Counted from the first letter of the stretch, positions 29,604 to 39,666 are shown. The stretch is 64,000 nucleotides of DNA from Polynucleobacter sp. MWH-S4W17 (GCF_018687535.1 NZ_CP061295.1:930001-994000); one strand, 5' to 3'. Numbers and translations are program-made. Notes: generated from the letters alone by a model not told the origin.

Positions 29604-30344
29604 ATGTCTCAAAAAGTCGCATATGTAACTGGTGGTATGGGTGGTATTGGTACCGCTATCTGCCAACGTTTAGCTAAAGATGGCTTTAAAGTGATCGCAG
29701 GCTGTGGTCCAAATTCTCCGCGTAAAGATCGCTGGATTGGTGAGCAAAAAGCCTTGGGCTATGATTTTATTGCTTCCGAAGGTAATGTTTCCGATTGGGA
29801 TAGTACGGTCGCTGCCTTTGAGAAGGTTAAGGCTGAAGTAGGTCGTGTAGACGTATTGGTAAATAATGCCGGCATTACCCGTGACAGCGTTTTCCGCAAA
29901 ATGACCCCAGACGCATGGAAAGCTGTGATTGATACCAACCTGAATTCCTTGTTTAACGTTACCAAACAAGTGATTGATGGCATGGTTGAAAATAACTGGG
30001 GCCGGATTATTAATATTTCCTCTGTCAATGGTCAAAAGGGCCAGTTTGGTCAGGCGAACTATTCCACTGCAAAGGCAGGCCTACACGGCTTTACTATGGC
30101 CCTAGCTCAAGAAGTTGCCACTAAGGGCGTTACTGTAAATACGGTGTCCCCTGGTTATATCGGCACTGATATGGTTAAAGCTATCCGCGAAGATGTCCTT
30201 GAGAAGATTGTTTCTGGCATTCCAGTCAAGCGTTTGGGCACTCCTGAAGAGATTGCCTCTATCTGCTGCTGGATAGCTTCTGAAGATGGTGGCTATGCTA
30301 CTGGTGCAGACTTCTCCTTAAACGGCGGTATCCACACTGGTTAA
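29604..30344 (+). CDS. phaB: Acetoacetyl-CoA reductase
   Basis: NADPH-dependent short-chain dehydrogenase making (R)-3-hydroxybutyryl-CoA for PhaC. The 246-residue protein has the cofactor motif T-G-G-M-G-G-I-G at 9-16, N-N-A-G at 87-90, and the catalytic Ser140, Tyr153, Lys157. The match to PhaB, including the G-Q-F-G-Q-A-N-Y-S-T-A-K block, is close to full length. It is preceded by AAAGGGGAAAG and lies in the same unit as phaC. A palindrome thought to bind PhaR begins 3 bp after its stop. Confidence 0.95.
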   Translation: MSQKVAYVTGGMGGIGTAICQRLAKDGFKVIAGCGPNSPRKDRWIGEQKALGYDFIASEGNVSDWDSTVAAFEKVKAEVGRVDVLVNNAGITRDSVFRKMTPDAWKAVIDTNLNSLFNVTKQVIDGMVENNWGRIINISSVNGQKGQFGQANYSTAKAGLHGFTMALAQEVATKGVTVNTVSPGYIGTDMVKAIREDVLEKIVSGIPVKRLGTPEEIASICCWIASEDGGYATGADFSLNGGIHTG

Positions 30345-30346
30345 TA

Positions 30347-30357
30347 TTGCACTGCAA
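30347..30357. promoter_or_regulatory. Candidate PhaR operator 1
   Basis: TTGCACTGCAA, an 11-bp palindrome around a central C, just after phaB and upstream of phaR. TGC/GCA-rich palindromes are known targets of PhaR-type repressors. Confidence 0.45.
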
Positions 30358-30442
30358 CAATTAATTCAGTATTTGTAGTACGTGCAGTACGCAACACAGC
30401 ATATTTACCTTTTGGACAACTTAAGGCTAAACTACGCTGATG

Positions 30443-30453
30443 TTGCGATGCAG
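30443..30453. promoter_or_regulatory. Candidate PhaR operator 2
   Basis: TTGCGATGCAG, a near copy of the first palindrome, lies about 20 bp before the phaR start, where binding could block expression of the repressor gene. Confidence 0.35.
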
Positions 30454-30472
30454 TAAATAGTAAGGAAAATAC

Positions 30473-31033
30473 ATGGTTACCCGCGCTAAACGAGCTGGCG
30501 AAGATCGGCTCATTAAGAAGTATCCGAATCGTCGTCTCTACGACACCCAGACAAGTACATACGTCACGCTATCTGACATCAAAAACTTGGTTATGGCTAA
30601 TGAAGTATTTAAAGTAGTTGATGCCAAAACTGAAGAAGATTTAACGCGCAATATATTGCTGCAAATTATTCTTGAGGAAGAGGCTGGTGGCGCACCAGTA
30701 TTTTCATCACAAATGCTTTCGCAAATCATTCGCTTTTATGGAAACTCCATGCAGGGTTTGATGGGTAACTATCTTGAGAAGACCATGCAATCATTTGTGG
30801 ACATTCACAATAAGCTTGGCGATCAAACGAAGGGTCTCGGTGCTGGCAGTACACCAGAGGCATGGTCACAAATGATGAATCTCCAAAACCCGCTGATGCA
30901 AGGCTTGATGGGTAACTACATGGAGCAAAGTAAAGATCTCTTTATCAAAATGCAAGAACAGGTGCAGGGTTCTCAAAATATTTTTGGAAACTTTCCATTT
31001 ACCCCTCAGCCCAATAAAACTGAAAAAGAATAG
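30473..31033 (+). CDS. phaR: Polyhydroxyalkanoate synthesis repressor PhaR
   Basis: The 186-residue protein has the conserved PHB/PHA accumulation regulator DNA-binding domain at about 14-75 ([13 protein letters not shown] at 14-26), then a granule-associated region with repeated Q-G-L-M-G-N-Y segments. PhaR represses phasin and its own gene and leaves DNA when it binds nascent PHA granules. AAGGA lies 7 bp before the ATG. Two candidate operators lie in the 128-bp gap before it. No phasin gene is seen in the window. Confidence 0.92.
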   Translation: MVTRAKRAGEDRLIKKYPNRRLYDTQTSTYVTLSDIKNLVMANEVFKVVDAKTEEDLTRNILLQIILEEEAGGAPVFSSQMLSQIIRFYGNSMQGLMGNYLEKTMQSFVDIHNKLGDQTKGLGAGSTPEAWSQMMNLQNPLMQGLMGNYMEQSKDLFIKMQEQVQGSQNIFGNFPFTPQPNKTEKE

Positions 31034-31035
31034 TT

Positions 31036-32394
31036 GTGGCTGGGAAAATTGGATTTGTATCCTTAGGATGCCCTAAGGCACTTGTAGACTCTGAGCTTAT
31101 CCTGACGCAATTGAGTGCTGAGGGATATGAGACTGCCAAGGATTATTCTGGCGCTGATCTTGTAGTTGTGAACACCTGTGGCTTTATCGACTCCGCCGTG
31201 GAAGAAAGTCTTTCTGCTATTGGCGAGGCGCTTGCTGAAAATGGCAAAGTCATTGTGACTGGTTGTCTGGGTGCGAGAAAAAATGCTGACGGTAGCGACC
31301 TCATTTCAAGCATTCACCCCAAAGTCCTCGCCGTTACAGGCCCTCATGCTACCGACGAGGTAATGCAAGCCATTCATTTGCATCTGCCTAAGCCGCATGA
31401 TCCCTTCACGGATTTAGTTCCCCCGGCTGGTGTCAAGCTCACCCCTAAGCATTACGCCTATCTCAAAATTAGTGAAGGCTGTAACCATCGCTGCACTTTC
31501 TGCATCATTCCCAATATGCGTGGTGATTTGGTTTCACGGCCGATTGGTGAGGTGTTGCTTGAAGCAAAAAGATTATTTGAGTCTGGCGTAAAAGAGTTGC
31601 TAGTTGTTTCTCAGGATACAAGTGCCTATGGTGTTGATATTCAATATCGCACTGGCTTTTGGGATGGCAAACCAGTCAAAACCAAAATGTTTGATTTGGT
31701 CAATTCGTTAAATCAAATTGCGCGTGAACATCAGGCCTGGGTCAGATTGCATTACGTTTATCCATATCCACATGTGGATGATGTTTTGCCTTTGATGGCG
31801 GAGTTCTCAGAGCATGGTTATGGTGTTCTTCCGTATTTAGATATTCCACTGCAGCATTCGCACCCTGACGTTCTTAAGCGTATGAAGCGTCCAGCGAGTG
31901 GCGAGAAGAATTTGGAACGCATCTTAGCGTGGCGTGAGGCCTGTCCCGATTTGGTTGTTCGAAGCACCTTCATTGCAGGCTTTCCCGGGGAAACTGAGGA
32001 GGAGTTTGAGCATCTCCTCAATTTCTTGGAAGAGGCTCAAATTGATCGGGCCGGTTGTTTTGCCTACTCTCCTGTTGATGGCGCTACTGCAAACCAATTA
32101 GATAATCCAGTTCCTGCTGAATTACGAGAAGAGCGGCGCGCTAGGTTTATGGCTAAAGCCGAAGATATTTCCATCAAACGGCTTGCTAAAAAAATAGGCA
32201 AACGCATTCAGGTCATCATTGATCGGGTAGATGAATCTGGCGGAATTGGCAGAACCATTGGCGATGCCCCAGAAATTGATGGTCTAGTGAGGGTTTTGCC
32301 CCCTAGCAAGCCTTCTAAGCGCTATCGTGCCGGTGAAATCATCAAGGCTACTGTGATTAGCTCCCAAGGGCATGACCTAATAGCCGAAACTTGA
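31036..32394 (+). CDS. rimO: Ribosomal protein S12 methylthiotransferase RimO
   Basis: Radical-SAM enzyme that methylthiolates Asp89 of ribosomal protein S12. The 452-residue protein has the N-terminal UPF0004 domain with three cluster cysteines (S-L-G-C-P-K, N-T-C-G-F, T-G-C-L-G), the radical-SAM C149-x3-C153-x2-C156 motif and a C-terminal TRAM domain. Start is GTG at 31036, 2 bp after the phaR stop, so it is transcribed with the PHA regulator despite an unrelated job. The D-S-A-V-E-E-S segment after the second cysteine separates RimO from MiaB. Confidence 0.94.
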   Translation: MAGKIGFVSLGCPKALVDSELILTQLSAEGYETAKDYSGADLVVVNTCGFIDSAVEESLSAIGEALAENGKVIVTGCLGARKNADGSDLISSIHPKVLAVTGPHATDEVMQAIHLHLPKPHDPFTDLVPPAGVKLTPKHYAYLKISEGCNHRCTFCIIPNMRGDLVSRPIGEVLLEAKRLFESGVKELLVVSQDTSAYGVDIQYRTGFWDGKPVKTKMFDLVNSLNQIAREHQAWVRLHYVYPYPHVDDVLPLMAEFSEHGYGVLPYLDIPLQHSHPDVLKRMKRPASGEKNLERILAWREACPDLVVRSTFIAGFPGETEEEFEHLLNFLEEAQIDRAGCFAYSPVDGATANQLDNPVPAELREERRARFMAKAEDISIKRLAKKIGKRIQVIIDRVDESGGIGRTIGDAPEIDGLVRVLPPSKPSKRYRAGEIIKATVISSQGHDLIAET

Positions 32395-32463
32395 CGAATG
32401 CAATAAAACTGATAGTAGGATTACTTATTTAGTACAAAGTCAGCCCAACAATTGGGCTTAGCA

Positions 32464-32470
32464 AAGGGGA
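32464..32470 (+). promoter_or_regulatory. Shine-Dalgarno that fixes the thiolase start
   Basis: AAGGGGA lies 5 bp before ATG 32476, which begins the conserved M-S-R-D-V-V-V. A TTG frame start at 32452 is upstream of this site and overlaps a small hairpin (32442-32458), so it is unlikely. Confidence 0.7.
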
Positions 32471-32475
32471 TTGAT

Positions 32476-33660
32476 ATGAGTCGTGATGTCGTTGTCTTAA
32501 GTGCAGTTCGCTCCGCAATTGGTACATTTAACGGTGCTCTGAGTAGTTTTGAGCCTTCCGAGCTCGGCGGTATCGTGATGAAAGAGGCGGTAGCACGTTC
32601 AGGTGTAGATCCGGCGCTGATTAATTACATCACCGTAGGCAATACTATCCCTACAGATAGCCGCTATGGGTATGTCGCCCGTGTTGCATCGATCCAAGCT
32701 GGCTTGCCAATGGAATCAGTAGCAATGGCATTAAATCGTTTGTGTAGCTCTGGCTTGCAAGCAATCGTTACAACCGCACAGCAAATTATGTTGGGTGATT
32801 GTGATTACGGTGTTGGTGGTGGCGTTGAAGTAATGTCCCGCGGCATGTATGGCTCCCCAGCGATGCGCAGCGGCGCACGCATGGGCGATACCAAAATGAT
32901 CGACTTGATGGTTGGTATTTTGACTGACCCATTTGGTGTTGGTCATATGGGCGTTACAGCGGAAAATCTCGTTGAAAAATGGAAGTTAACACGTGATGAG
33001 CAAGATGCTCTGGCTATGGAATCCCATCGTCGTGCAGCCAATGCAATTAAAGAAGGTCGCTTTAAATCTCAGATCGTGCCAATCACTATTAAAACTCGTA
33101 AGGGTGATGTAGTGTTTGATACCGATGAGCATGTGAAGCCTGAAACTACGATGGAAACACTTGCCAAGATGAAGGCAGTGTTCAAAAAAGAGGGTGGTTC
33201 CGTAACGGCTGGTAATGCATCGGGTATTAATGATGGTGCCGCATTCTTTGTATTGGCTGATGCTGAAACAGCAAAGAAAGCTGGTCATAAGCCTATCGCT
33301 CGTTTGGTGTCTTATGCAGTAGCTGGAGTTCCAAACCACATCATGGGTGAAGGCCCAATTCCCGCAACCAAATTAGCTCTTGAGCGCGCCGGTCTGAAAT
33401 TAGATCAAATGGACGTCATTGAGTCTAACGAGGCTTTTGCTGCTCAAGCGTTGGCGGTTACTAAAGGTTTGGGCTTAGATCCGGCCAAGACTAACGTCAA
33501 CGGTGGTGCAATCGCTTTGGGCCACCCAATTGGCTGTTCTGGCGCAGCGATTGCTACTAAGGCAATCCATGAGTTACACCGCGTTCAAGGTAAATATGCT
33601 TTGGTAACAATGTGTATTGGTGGTGGTCAAGGTATCGCTACTATTTTTGAGCGTTTATAA
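32476..33660 (+). CDS. bktB: Acetyl-CoA C-acyltransferase (beta-ketothiolase, BktB-type)
   Basis: Thiolase of 394 residues with the acyl-accepting Cys90 in N-R-L-C-S-S-G, the G-H-P-I-G-C-S-G block and the C-terminal C-I-G-G-G-Q-G active site. It condenses acetyl-CoA with acetyl- or propionyl-CoA to give the ketoacyl-CoA that PhaB reduces, so it is probably the missing first step of the PHA pathway, set apart from phaCB by phaR and rimO. The N-terminus and the N-R-L-C-S-S-G context favour BktB over PhaA, but specificity cannot be proved by eye. Confidence 0.85.
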   Translation: MSRDVVVLSAVRSAIGTFNGALSSFEPSELGGIVMKEAVARSGVDPALINYITVGNTIPTDSRYGYVARVASIQAGLPMESVAMALNRLCSSGLQAIVTTAQQIMLGDCDYGVGGGVEVMSRGMYGSPAMRSGARMGDTKMIDLMVGILTDPFGVGHMGVTAENLVEKWKLTRDEQDALAMESHRRAANAIKEGRFKSQIVPITIKTRKGDVVFDTDEHVKPETTMETLAKMKAVFKKEGGSVTAGNASGINDGAAFFVLADAETAKKAGHKPIARLVSYAVAGVPNHIMGEGPIPATKLALERAGLKLDQMDVIESNEAFAAQALAVTKGLGLDPAKTNVNGGAIALGHPIGCSGAAIATKAIHELHRVQGKYALVTMCIGGGQGIATIFERL

Positions 33661-33684
33661 ACATAGAAACATAACTATTACCCC

Positions 33685-33712
33685 GATCTCTTGGGTACAA
33701 GCCTAAGAGATC
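33685..33712. terminator. Hairpin between convergent bktB and serB
   Basis: An 11-bp stem with one G-U pair and loop TACAAG, overlapping the serB stop codon (33705-33703). No T-run follows in either direction, so it may work only as a weak or factor-assisted terminator. Confidence 0.35.
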
Positions 33713-34593
33713 AGTAGTAAAGCAGCATCTAAGCCGACGCGGTCAAAAGCCGCATCGGCTTTTTCTTTGACGACCGGCTTTGCTTGGTATGCAACACTGA
33801 TGCCAGAGCCATTCATCATCATCAGATCGTTGGCACCATCACCCATGGTGATGGCATTCGCTTTGGTGCAGCCAAGGCGGATACAGGCTTCGTCCAGATG
33901 AGCAGCCTTAGCTACCCCATCAACAATGTCGCCAAGGACTCGACCTGTCAATTTGTTATCCACGATTTCGAGTGTATTAGCCTGCGTTTGTTTAAAGCCA
34001 AGTTCTTGACGTAATTTTTCAGTAAAGAAAGTAAACCCCCCTGAAACAAGCAGCGTGTACAAACCGCGCTGATGAGCGCCAGCTAAAAGCTCTGCTGCTC
34101 CAGGATTAGGTCGTAAGCGTTCTCGGTAAACAGATTCGAGTGCATCAGCATGTACACCTTCCAAAAGTGCAACGCGCCTAATTAGACTTTCTTTAAAGTC
34201 TTTGATTTCACCGCGCATAGTAGCTTCAGTAATTTCAGCTACTGCGGACTTCTTGCCTGTAAAGTCAGCAATCTCATCAATGCATTCAATATTAATCAAC
34301 GTTGAATCCATATCCATTGCTAGTACGCAGATGTCTTGTGGCGTCAGATCTGGCTTTAGAAAGCACAGGTCGGCATTAAAGCTTGCTGCAATAGTTCGCA
34401 GATGCTCACGTTGAGTTGTATCTAGTTGGGCTCCAGATTCAAAACGCTCAGAGTAGTAGCTTCCATTACTGATTTGACCGCCATTAGAGTGCAGCGAAAT
34501 GCCAAACTTTAAGGCCTGATCTTTTAATGAAAATACGAGCTTATCGGCAATCGGTTCTCTAGATAACGTCACAAGGACTTGGTGTTTAGGCAT
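33703..34593 (-). CDS. serB: Phosphoserine phosphatase
   Basis: Last step of serine biosynthesis. The 296-residue HAD phosphatase has the nucleophile motif D93-M-D95-S-T, the S-G-G-F-T-F-F motif II and G-D-G-A-N-D motif III. About 85 residues precede the catalytic domain; these are ACT-like in SerB of this type and may sense serine. The gene converges on bktB and lies 20 bp after mfd on the same strand, so the two may be co-transcribed. Confidence 0.93.
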   Translation of the reverse strand: MPKHQVLVTLSREPIADKLVFSLKDQALKFGISLHSNGGQISNGSYYSERFESGAQLDTTQREHLRTIAASFNADLCFLKPDLTPQDICVLAMDMDSTLINIECIDEIADFTGKKSAVAEITEATMRGEIKDFKESLIRRVALLEGVHADALESVYRERLRPNPGAAELLAGAHQRGLYTLLVSGGFTFFTEKLRQELGFKQTQANTLEIVDNKLTGRVLGDIVDGVAKAAHLDEACIRLGCTKANAITMGDGANDLMMMNGSGISVAYQAKPVVKEKADAAFDRVGLDAALLLIS

Positions 34594-34613
34594 AGCTGAA
34601 TAATATCGGATAG

Positions 34614-37600
34614 TTAGCTTACTTTTGCAGTGCTCAACACTGCGGAATCGTTGAGGCGTCGCAAGATGTTGCGTATAGCGTCAAGGCGTTGTTCTAACTT
34701 CTCGAACTCACGGTCTTTCTGAGGAAGTACTTTTAACTTATCCTGACCATTTAGCTGAATGTGCTTAGAAGATTGGATGAGTTGAATGATCTTCATTGGA
34801 TCAATGGGCGGATTTGGGATGAATTGAATCTGTATAGATGCAGGCGTAGCATCAATCTTTTTAATTCCAAAACCGGTCATCTCTAAACGTAGACGGTGAG
34901 TCTCATAAAACGATTTAGCTTGATCAGGAAGGTCGCCGAAACGATCAACCAATTCTTCGCGCAATCCCATTAGCTCTGTGAAATCATTTGTACCTGCAAA
35001 ACGCTTATATAAGGATAGACGCTCGTGAACGTCAGGGCAGTAGTCCTCTGGAAATAGAGCGGGAACGCCAAGATTTACATCGGTGGTTGCTTGCAATGGC
35101 GAGAGTAAATCAGGCTCCTTTCCACTGCGCAGGGACTTAACAGCACGATTGAGCATCTCGGTATACAGCTGGAAGCCAATCTCATGAATTTCACCGGATT
35201 GTTTATCACCTAGGACCTCACCAGCCCCTCGAATTTCTAGATCATGCATAGCTAAGTAGAAGCCAGAGCCAAGCTCTTCCATGGCTTGAATGGCATTAAG
35301 ACGCAACTGCGCTTGCTTACTGAGTGCCTCAGGATCTGGCACTAGTAAATAAGCATAAGCCTGGTGATGTGAGCGGCCTACACGGCCACGCAGTTGATGT
35401 AATTGAGCTAAACCAAACTTGTCGGCGCGGTGCATGATGATGGTATTGGCTGTGGGTACGTCAATACCGGTCTCAATAATCGTGGTGCACAGCAAAATAT
35501 TGGTACGCTGGGTAACAAATTCACGCATGACCGATTCCAGCTCCCGTTCATGCATCTGTCCGTGTGCAACACTAATGCGCGCCTCTGGAATGAGTTCTTG
35601 TAAAAAGTGTTTGCGATTCTGTATCGTTTCAACTTCGTTATGCAGGAAGTAAACCTGGCCGCCACGTTTTATTTCACGAAGCACGGCCTCACGAATAACG
35701 CCATCTCCTTCGCGACGAACGAAGGTCTTAATCGCCAGACGTTTCTGTGGGGCAGTGGCAATAATAGAAAACTCACGTAAACCTTCCATAGCCATGCCCA
35801 AGGTTCTTGGGATGGGTGTAGCGGTTAGCGTCAGAATATCGACTTCGGCGCGCAATGCCTTGAGAGCATCCTTTTGGCGTACTCCAAAGCGATGTTCCTC
35901 ATCCACAATCACTAGGCCAAGATTGGCAAATTGCGTCTCCTTGGAAAGTAACTTATGTGTACCAATAATGATGTCCGCATCACCTTTGGCAATGGCCTCT
36001 AGGGCTGCATTAATTTCCTTGGTTGTTTTAAAGCGTGACAATTCCACAATGCGTACCGGCCAATCGGCAAAGCGATCTTTCCAGGTGGCCACATGTTGTT
36101 CGGCTAGTAGGGTGGTTGGCGCCAAAATGGCAACTTGTTTTCCGCCCATGACTGCAACAAAGCTTGCTCGGAGCGCTACTTCGGTTTTCCCAAAACCAAC
36201 ATCTCCACAGACCAAGCGATCCATTGGCGTACCGCTCGTCATATCGCCAATAACGGCTGCAATAGCATTGGCTTGGTCAGGAGTTTCCTCAAAGCCAAAG
36301 CTTTCTGCAAAAGCAGCATAGTCATGAGCTGAGAATTCAAAAGCATGACCCTTGCGTATTGCTCTGGCTGCATACAGACCCAATAGCTCGGCTGCGGTAT
36401 CTCTAATTTGTTGGGCAGCCTTGCGTTTGGCCTTATCCCATTGGCCCGAGCCTAATTGATGCAGTGGTGCTGAATCAGGGTCAGATCCCGCATAACGCGT
36501 AACCATTTGCAGCTGCTGAACAGGAACATACAGTGTAGCTTCACCTGAGTATTGCAAATGCAAAAACTCTTCAAAAATTGGCGCCTCTTTAGGCGGAGCT
36601 AAATTCAGAAGTACTAATCCCTGGTAGCGACCAATGCCATGTTCAGCATGAACTACGGGATCGCCAATCTTTAGCTCAGACAGATCCTTAAAGAGCATGT
36701 CAGGATCAGCATTCTCATTACTTTTACCTTTACGCCTCTGTCGTGCTGTTGTGGTGAATAACTCTGCCTCGGTAATGACCAGGAGATTTTCGGCTGGCCA
36801 TGAAAACCCATTAAAGAGTGGTGCAGTTACCAGCCCAAATAATGAATCGCTCCTAATAAACTCGGCAATACTTTCGAAGCTCTCTGGCTTTAGTGGGTAG
36901 AGCACGTTGCCGTCCAGTCCGGCAACCAAATTACTTTCATCAAAGAGTTGTCGAATTGATTCTTTACGACCCGCACTATCGCTACAAACAAGTACGCGAA
37001 CCGTTTCAGATGACACTACTTTGCGCAATAGGTTGATCGGATCTGTATCGCGGCGATGCACGGCAATATCCGGTACCGCTAGGAATTGACTTTTCTCGGC
37101 ACCGTCCTTTTCAAGCGTTAATCGTGCGTACGATTTAGAGGTGCTGAAAAATTCATCGACATCAAGAAATAATTCTTTTGGAGGAAGGATGGGGCGATCA
37201 AGATCGTGTTTGAGGAACTCATAACGAGAAAGTGTGTCCTTCCAAAACCCCTTGATAGTTTCTTCAACATCACCAATGCTGACAAGCCATACGGGATCGC
37301 CTGAGCGAGGGAAGTAATCAAAAAGATTGGATTTCTCTTCAAAGAAGAGAGGTAGGTAGGATTCAATGCCTGCGCTAGGTATGCCTTGGTTGGCATCTTT
37401 GTAAATGGAGCAGCGACTTGGATCACCCTCAAATACTTCTCTCCAGCGACCTCTAAAAGCGGTTCGTGAAGCATCATCAAATGGAAATTCATGGCCAGGA
37501 AGAAGGCGGACTTCCTTGACGGGGTAAAGGCTTCGTTGCGTATCCGGATCAAACGCCCGAATCTGTTCAATTTCATCACCAAAGAGATCTAATCTGTATG

Positions 37601-38156
37601 GCAGATTCGATCCCATTGGAAATAAATCAAACAAACCACCCCGAATACTATATTCACCTGGACGCATTACGGCGCTCACAGGATCATAGCCAGCTTGTTG
37701 CAGTTGCAGCTTTAGTGCAGCTTCATTGAGTTTGTCACCTTGCCGAAAGAAAAAAGTATGGCCAGATAAAAAGTTCGGCGGCCCCAATCTTTGCAAAGCA
37801 GTTGTCACTGGAACCAAAACAATGTCGCAACTACCATTCAGCAATTCATACAGAGTGGCGAGTCGTTCTGAAACCAAATCTTGATGCGGTGAAAAATGGT
37901 CATAGGGAAGAATTTCCCAATCAGGCAAAAGCCTGGTTATTAGCTGCGGAGCAAAAGCGGGAATTTCTTCTAGAAGCCTCTGGGCTTCCTGGGCTTGAGC
38001 GCAAAAAATGACCATCACTGAAAACTGATCGCGGTAGCGCAGGGCGGTTTGAGCGATTAAGGCAGCATCTGCCGAGCCTACCAGGCCCGAAAAGGTAAAG
38101 CGCTGCCCAGCCCGTGGAGCGGGTATGGGGGGTGCTGGATTTAATGCATCAGACAT
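34614..38156 (-). CDS. mfd: Transcription-repair coupling factor
   Basis: The 1180-residue ATP-dependent translocase removes stalled RNA polymerase and recruits UvrAB. Order of domains: UvrB-like N-terminal module (1-350), RNA polymerase-interaction domain near 500-560, RecG-like helicase with Walker A G-D-V-G-F-G-K-T near 652 and V-D-E-E-H-R-F-G, then the C-terminal regulatory TRCF domain. It is slightly longer than E. coli Mfd (1148). TATAAT lies 8 bp before the ATG on its strand and GGAG abuts the ATG, so the transcript may be nearly leaderless. It is divergent from ispD. Confidence 0.96.
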   Translation of the reverse strand: MSDALNPAPPIPAPRAGQRFTFSGLVGSADAALIAQTALRYRDQFSVMVIFCAQAQEAQRLLEEIPAFAPQLITRLLPDWEILPYDHFSPHQDLVSERLATLYELLNGSCDIVLVPVTTALQRLGPPNFLSGHTFFFRQGDKLNEAALKLQLQQAGYDPVSAVMRPGEYSIRGGLFDLFPMGSNLPYRLDLFGDEIEQIRAFDPDTQRSLYPVKEVRLLPGHEFPFDDASRTAFRGRWREVFEGDPSRCSIYKDANQGIPSAGIESYLPLFFEEKSNLFDYFPRSGDPVWLVSIGDVEETIKGFWKDTLSRYEFLKHDLDRPILPPKELFLDVDEFFSTSKSYARLTLEKDGAEKSQFLAVPDIAVHRRDTDPINLLRKVVSSETVRVLVCSDSAGRKESIRQLFDESNLVAGLDGNVLYPLKPESFESIAEFIRSDSLFGLVTAPLFNGFSWPAENLLVITEAELFTTTARQRRKGKSNENADPDMLFKDLSELKIGDPVVHAEHGIGRYQGLVLLNLAPPKEAPIFEEFLHLQYSGEATLYVPVQQLQMVTRYAGSDPDSAPLHQLGSGQWDKAKRKAAQQIRDTAAELLGLYAARAIRKGHAFEFSAHDYAAFAESFGFEETPDQANAIAAVIGDMTSGTPMDRLVCGDVGFGKTEVALRASFVAVMGGKQVAILAPTTLLAEQHVATWKDRFADWPVRIVELSRFKTTKEINAALEAIAKGDADIIIGTHKLLSKETQFANLGLVIVDEEHRFGVRQKDALKALRAEVDILTLTATPIPRTLGMAMEGLREFSIIATAPQKRLAIKTFVRREGDGVIREAVLREIKRGGQVYFLHNEVETIQNRKHFLQELIPEARISVAHGQMHERELESVMREFVTQRTNILLCTTIIETGIDVPTANTIIMHRADKFGLAQLHQLRGRVGRSHHQAYAYLLVPDPEALSKQAQLRLNAIQAMEELGSGFYLAMHDLEIRGAGEVLGDKQSGEIHEIGFQLYTEMLNRAVKSLRSGKEPDLLSPLQATTDVNLGVPALFPEDYCPDVHERLSLYKRFAGTNDFTELMGLREELVDRFGDLPDQAKSFYETHRLRLEMTGFGIKKIDATPASIQIQFIPNPPIDPMKIIQLIQSSKHIQLNGQDKLKVLPQKDREFEKLEQRLDAIRNILRRLNDSAVLSTAKVS

Positions 38157-38164
38157 CTCCGCTC

Positions 38165-38174
38165 ATTATAGAAT
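38165..38174. promoter_or_regulatory. Overlapping divergent -10 elements (mfd / ispD)
   Basis: On the minus strand TATAAT occupies 38170-38165; on the plus strand TAGAAT occupies 38169-38174. The two hexamers overlap, and each lies 5-8 bp before a start codon, so one symmetric AT-rich core may start transcription both ways. Confidence 0.45.
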
Positions 38175-38179
38175 CAGGT

Positions 38180-38932
38180 ATGCACTCCGGAAATCATTCC
38201 ATTAAGAAATGCCATGCCCTTTTACCAACAGCAGGGACTGGCTCGCGCCTAGGTGGTGAGTTGCCTAAGCAGTTTCAGCAACTAGCCGGCAAACCCATGG
38301 TCTCTTATGCGCTAGAAGCCTTTAAGGGATCTCCGCTGATCCAGTCTATTTGGATTGGTGTCAGCCCTGGCTTTATCGAGAACCCCATCTTAGGAACTAT
38401 CGCCAACACTGGGGCTGATATACATGTTGTAGCAACTGGTGGACCAACTCGACAAGAAACGGTCCGAAATACTCTAGCTGCAATGCTAAAGGCTGGAATT
38501 CCTGAGGATGACTGGATACTGGTTCATGATGCAGCTAGACCAGGTATCACCCCGGCATTAATTGAGAAACTCATTCACTCAGTACAGGCATCTAATAGTG
38601 GTGGCATCCTAGCTGTTCCCTTGGCTGATACCTTAAAGCAGGCTGATCTAGATTCAGTGATTGCTGGAAACATCCCACACTCAGAGAGAACTATTCCACG
38701 CGAGCATCTCTGGCAAGCGCAAACGCCACAGATGTTTGGATTAAAACAATTGCATGATGCCCTTCAGGATGCTATCCGCCTTGAAGCTGACGTTACTGAT
38801 GAGGCTAGCGCAATCGAGTTAACTGGAGCTAAACCTTTATTGATTGAAGGTGCCGCTCGTAACTTTAAGGTTACCCATCCAGCCGATTGGGAGTTAATGC
38901 AATTGCTGTTAAGTTCCCGCGCCAAACAATGA
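38180..38932 (+). CDS. ispD: 2-C-methyl-D-erythritol 4-phosphate cytidylyltransferase
   Basis: Third step of the MEP isoprenoid pathway. The 250-residue protein has the cytidylyltransferase signature [17 protein letters not shown] near 12-28 and the V-H-D-A-A-R-P motif near 120. I place the start at ATG 38180 because upstream ATGs (38114, 38144) lie inside the divergent mfd gene and add unconserved residues; a -10-like TAGAAT ends 5 bp before it. ispF follows after 10 bp, the usual ispDF operon. Confidence 0.92.
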   Translation: MHSGNHSIKKCHALLPTAGTGSRLGGELPKQFQQLAGKPMVSYALEAFKGSPLIQSIWIGVSPGFIENPILGTIANTGADIHVVATGGPTRQETVRNTLAAMLKAGIPEDDWILVHDAARPGITPALIEKLIHSVQASNSGGILAVPLADTLKQADLDSVIAGNIPHSERTIPREHLWQAQTPQMFGLKQLHDALQDAIRLEADVTDEASAIELTGAKPLLIEGAARNFKVTHPADWELMQLLLSSRAKQ

Positions 38933-38942
38933 GAAATCCAAT

Positions 38943-39446
38943 ATGACTCAAAGCAATCCCCATATTCCGCAATTTCGCATTGGTCAGGGTTACGATGTGC
39001 ATGCATTAGTAGCAGACCGAAAGTTGATTCTGGGTGGAGTCCACGTGCCTTATGAAAAGGGTTTATTGGGCCACTCCGATGCTGATGCCTTACTGCATGC
39101 ATTAACTGACGCTTTATTGGGGGCTGCGGGCTTAAATGATATTGGGCAGTTATTTCCGGATACTGATCCTCAATTTAAGGATATGGATAGTCGAATCTTG
39201 CTCAGAGCGGCCTTGCAAAAGATCCAGGCAGCGGCATTTCAGATTGGCAACGTAGATGCCACGATTATTTGCCAAAAGCCGAAATTGGCGGATTTTTTGC
39301 CAGAAATGGTCCGCAATATTGCTGCAGATTTGGCTGTGACCCCCAGTCACGTCAATCTTAAGGCTAAGACAAATGAATCCCTGGGCCATTTAGGTAGAGG
39401 CGAGGGCATTGCCGTCCACGCCGTTGCTTTGCTCTACAAGGCCTAA
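38943..39446 (+). CDS. ispF: 2-C-methyl-D-erythritol 2,4-cyclodiphosphate synthase
   Basis: Fifth step of the MEP pathway. The 167-residue protein has the zinc ligands Asp18 and His20 in G-Q-G-Y-D-V-H and the [18 protein letters not shown] family signature. Length is normal for the trimeric enzyme, with seven or eight extra residues at the N-terminus. It is co-transcribed with ispD. Confidence 0.95.
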   Translation: MTQSNPHIPQFRIGQGYDVHALVADRKLILGGVHVPYEKGLLGHSDADALLHALTDALLGAAGLNDIGQLFPDTDPQFKDMDSRILLRAALQKIQAAAFQIGNVDATIICQKPKLADFLPEMVRNIAADLAVTPSHVNLKAKTNESLGHLGRGEGIAVHAVALLYKA

Positions 39447-39523
39447 AAGATTCTCTAAAACCCTAGGCATTGTAGAATTACGGTCTTTAGAGTGAAGTCT
39501 AGGCTTGGCAGTTTGCGGATATC

Positions 39524-39610
39524 GCGAGGATGGCGAAATTGGTAGACGCACCAGGTTTAGGTCCTGACGCCAGAAATGGTGTGGGGGTTCGAGTCCCCCT
39601 CCTCGCACCA
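39524..39610 (+). tRNA. tRNA-Leu (anticodon UAG)
   Basis: Class II tRNA of 87 nt including an encoded CCA. Acceptor GCGAGGA pairs with TCCTCGC; the anticodon loop TTTAGGT carries TAG, reading CUA/CUN leucine codons. A variable arm (GCCAGAAATGGTG) and canonical T arm follow. The outermost anticodon-stem position is a C-A mismatch, a small departure from E. coli tRNA-Leu. Confidence 0.93.
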
Positions 39611-39666
39611 CAAGATTGCTACTTGGCTTGGACTTCACATTTCCAGATTTCAATTAAGAGACGAGA

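Noticed and set aside
32442-32458. AGCCCA/TGGGCT hairpin between rimO and bktB as terminator
   Set aside because: Short stem with no T-run; it lies just before the thiolase ribosome site, so at most a weak translational element.
35755-36321. 188-codon open frame on the plus strand inside mfd
   Set aside because: It is antisense to the conserved helicase motifs of mfd, serine/arginine-rich low-complexity sequence typical of shadow frames.
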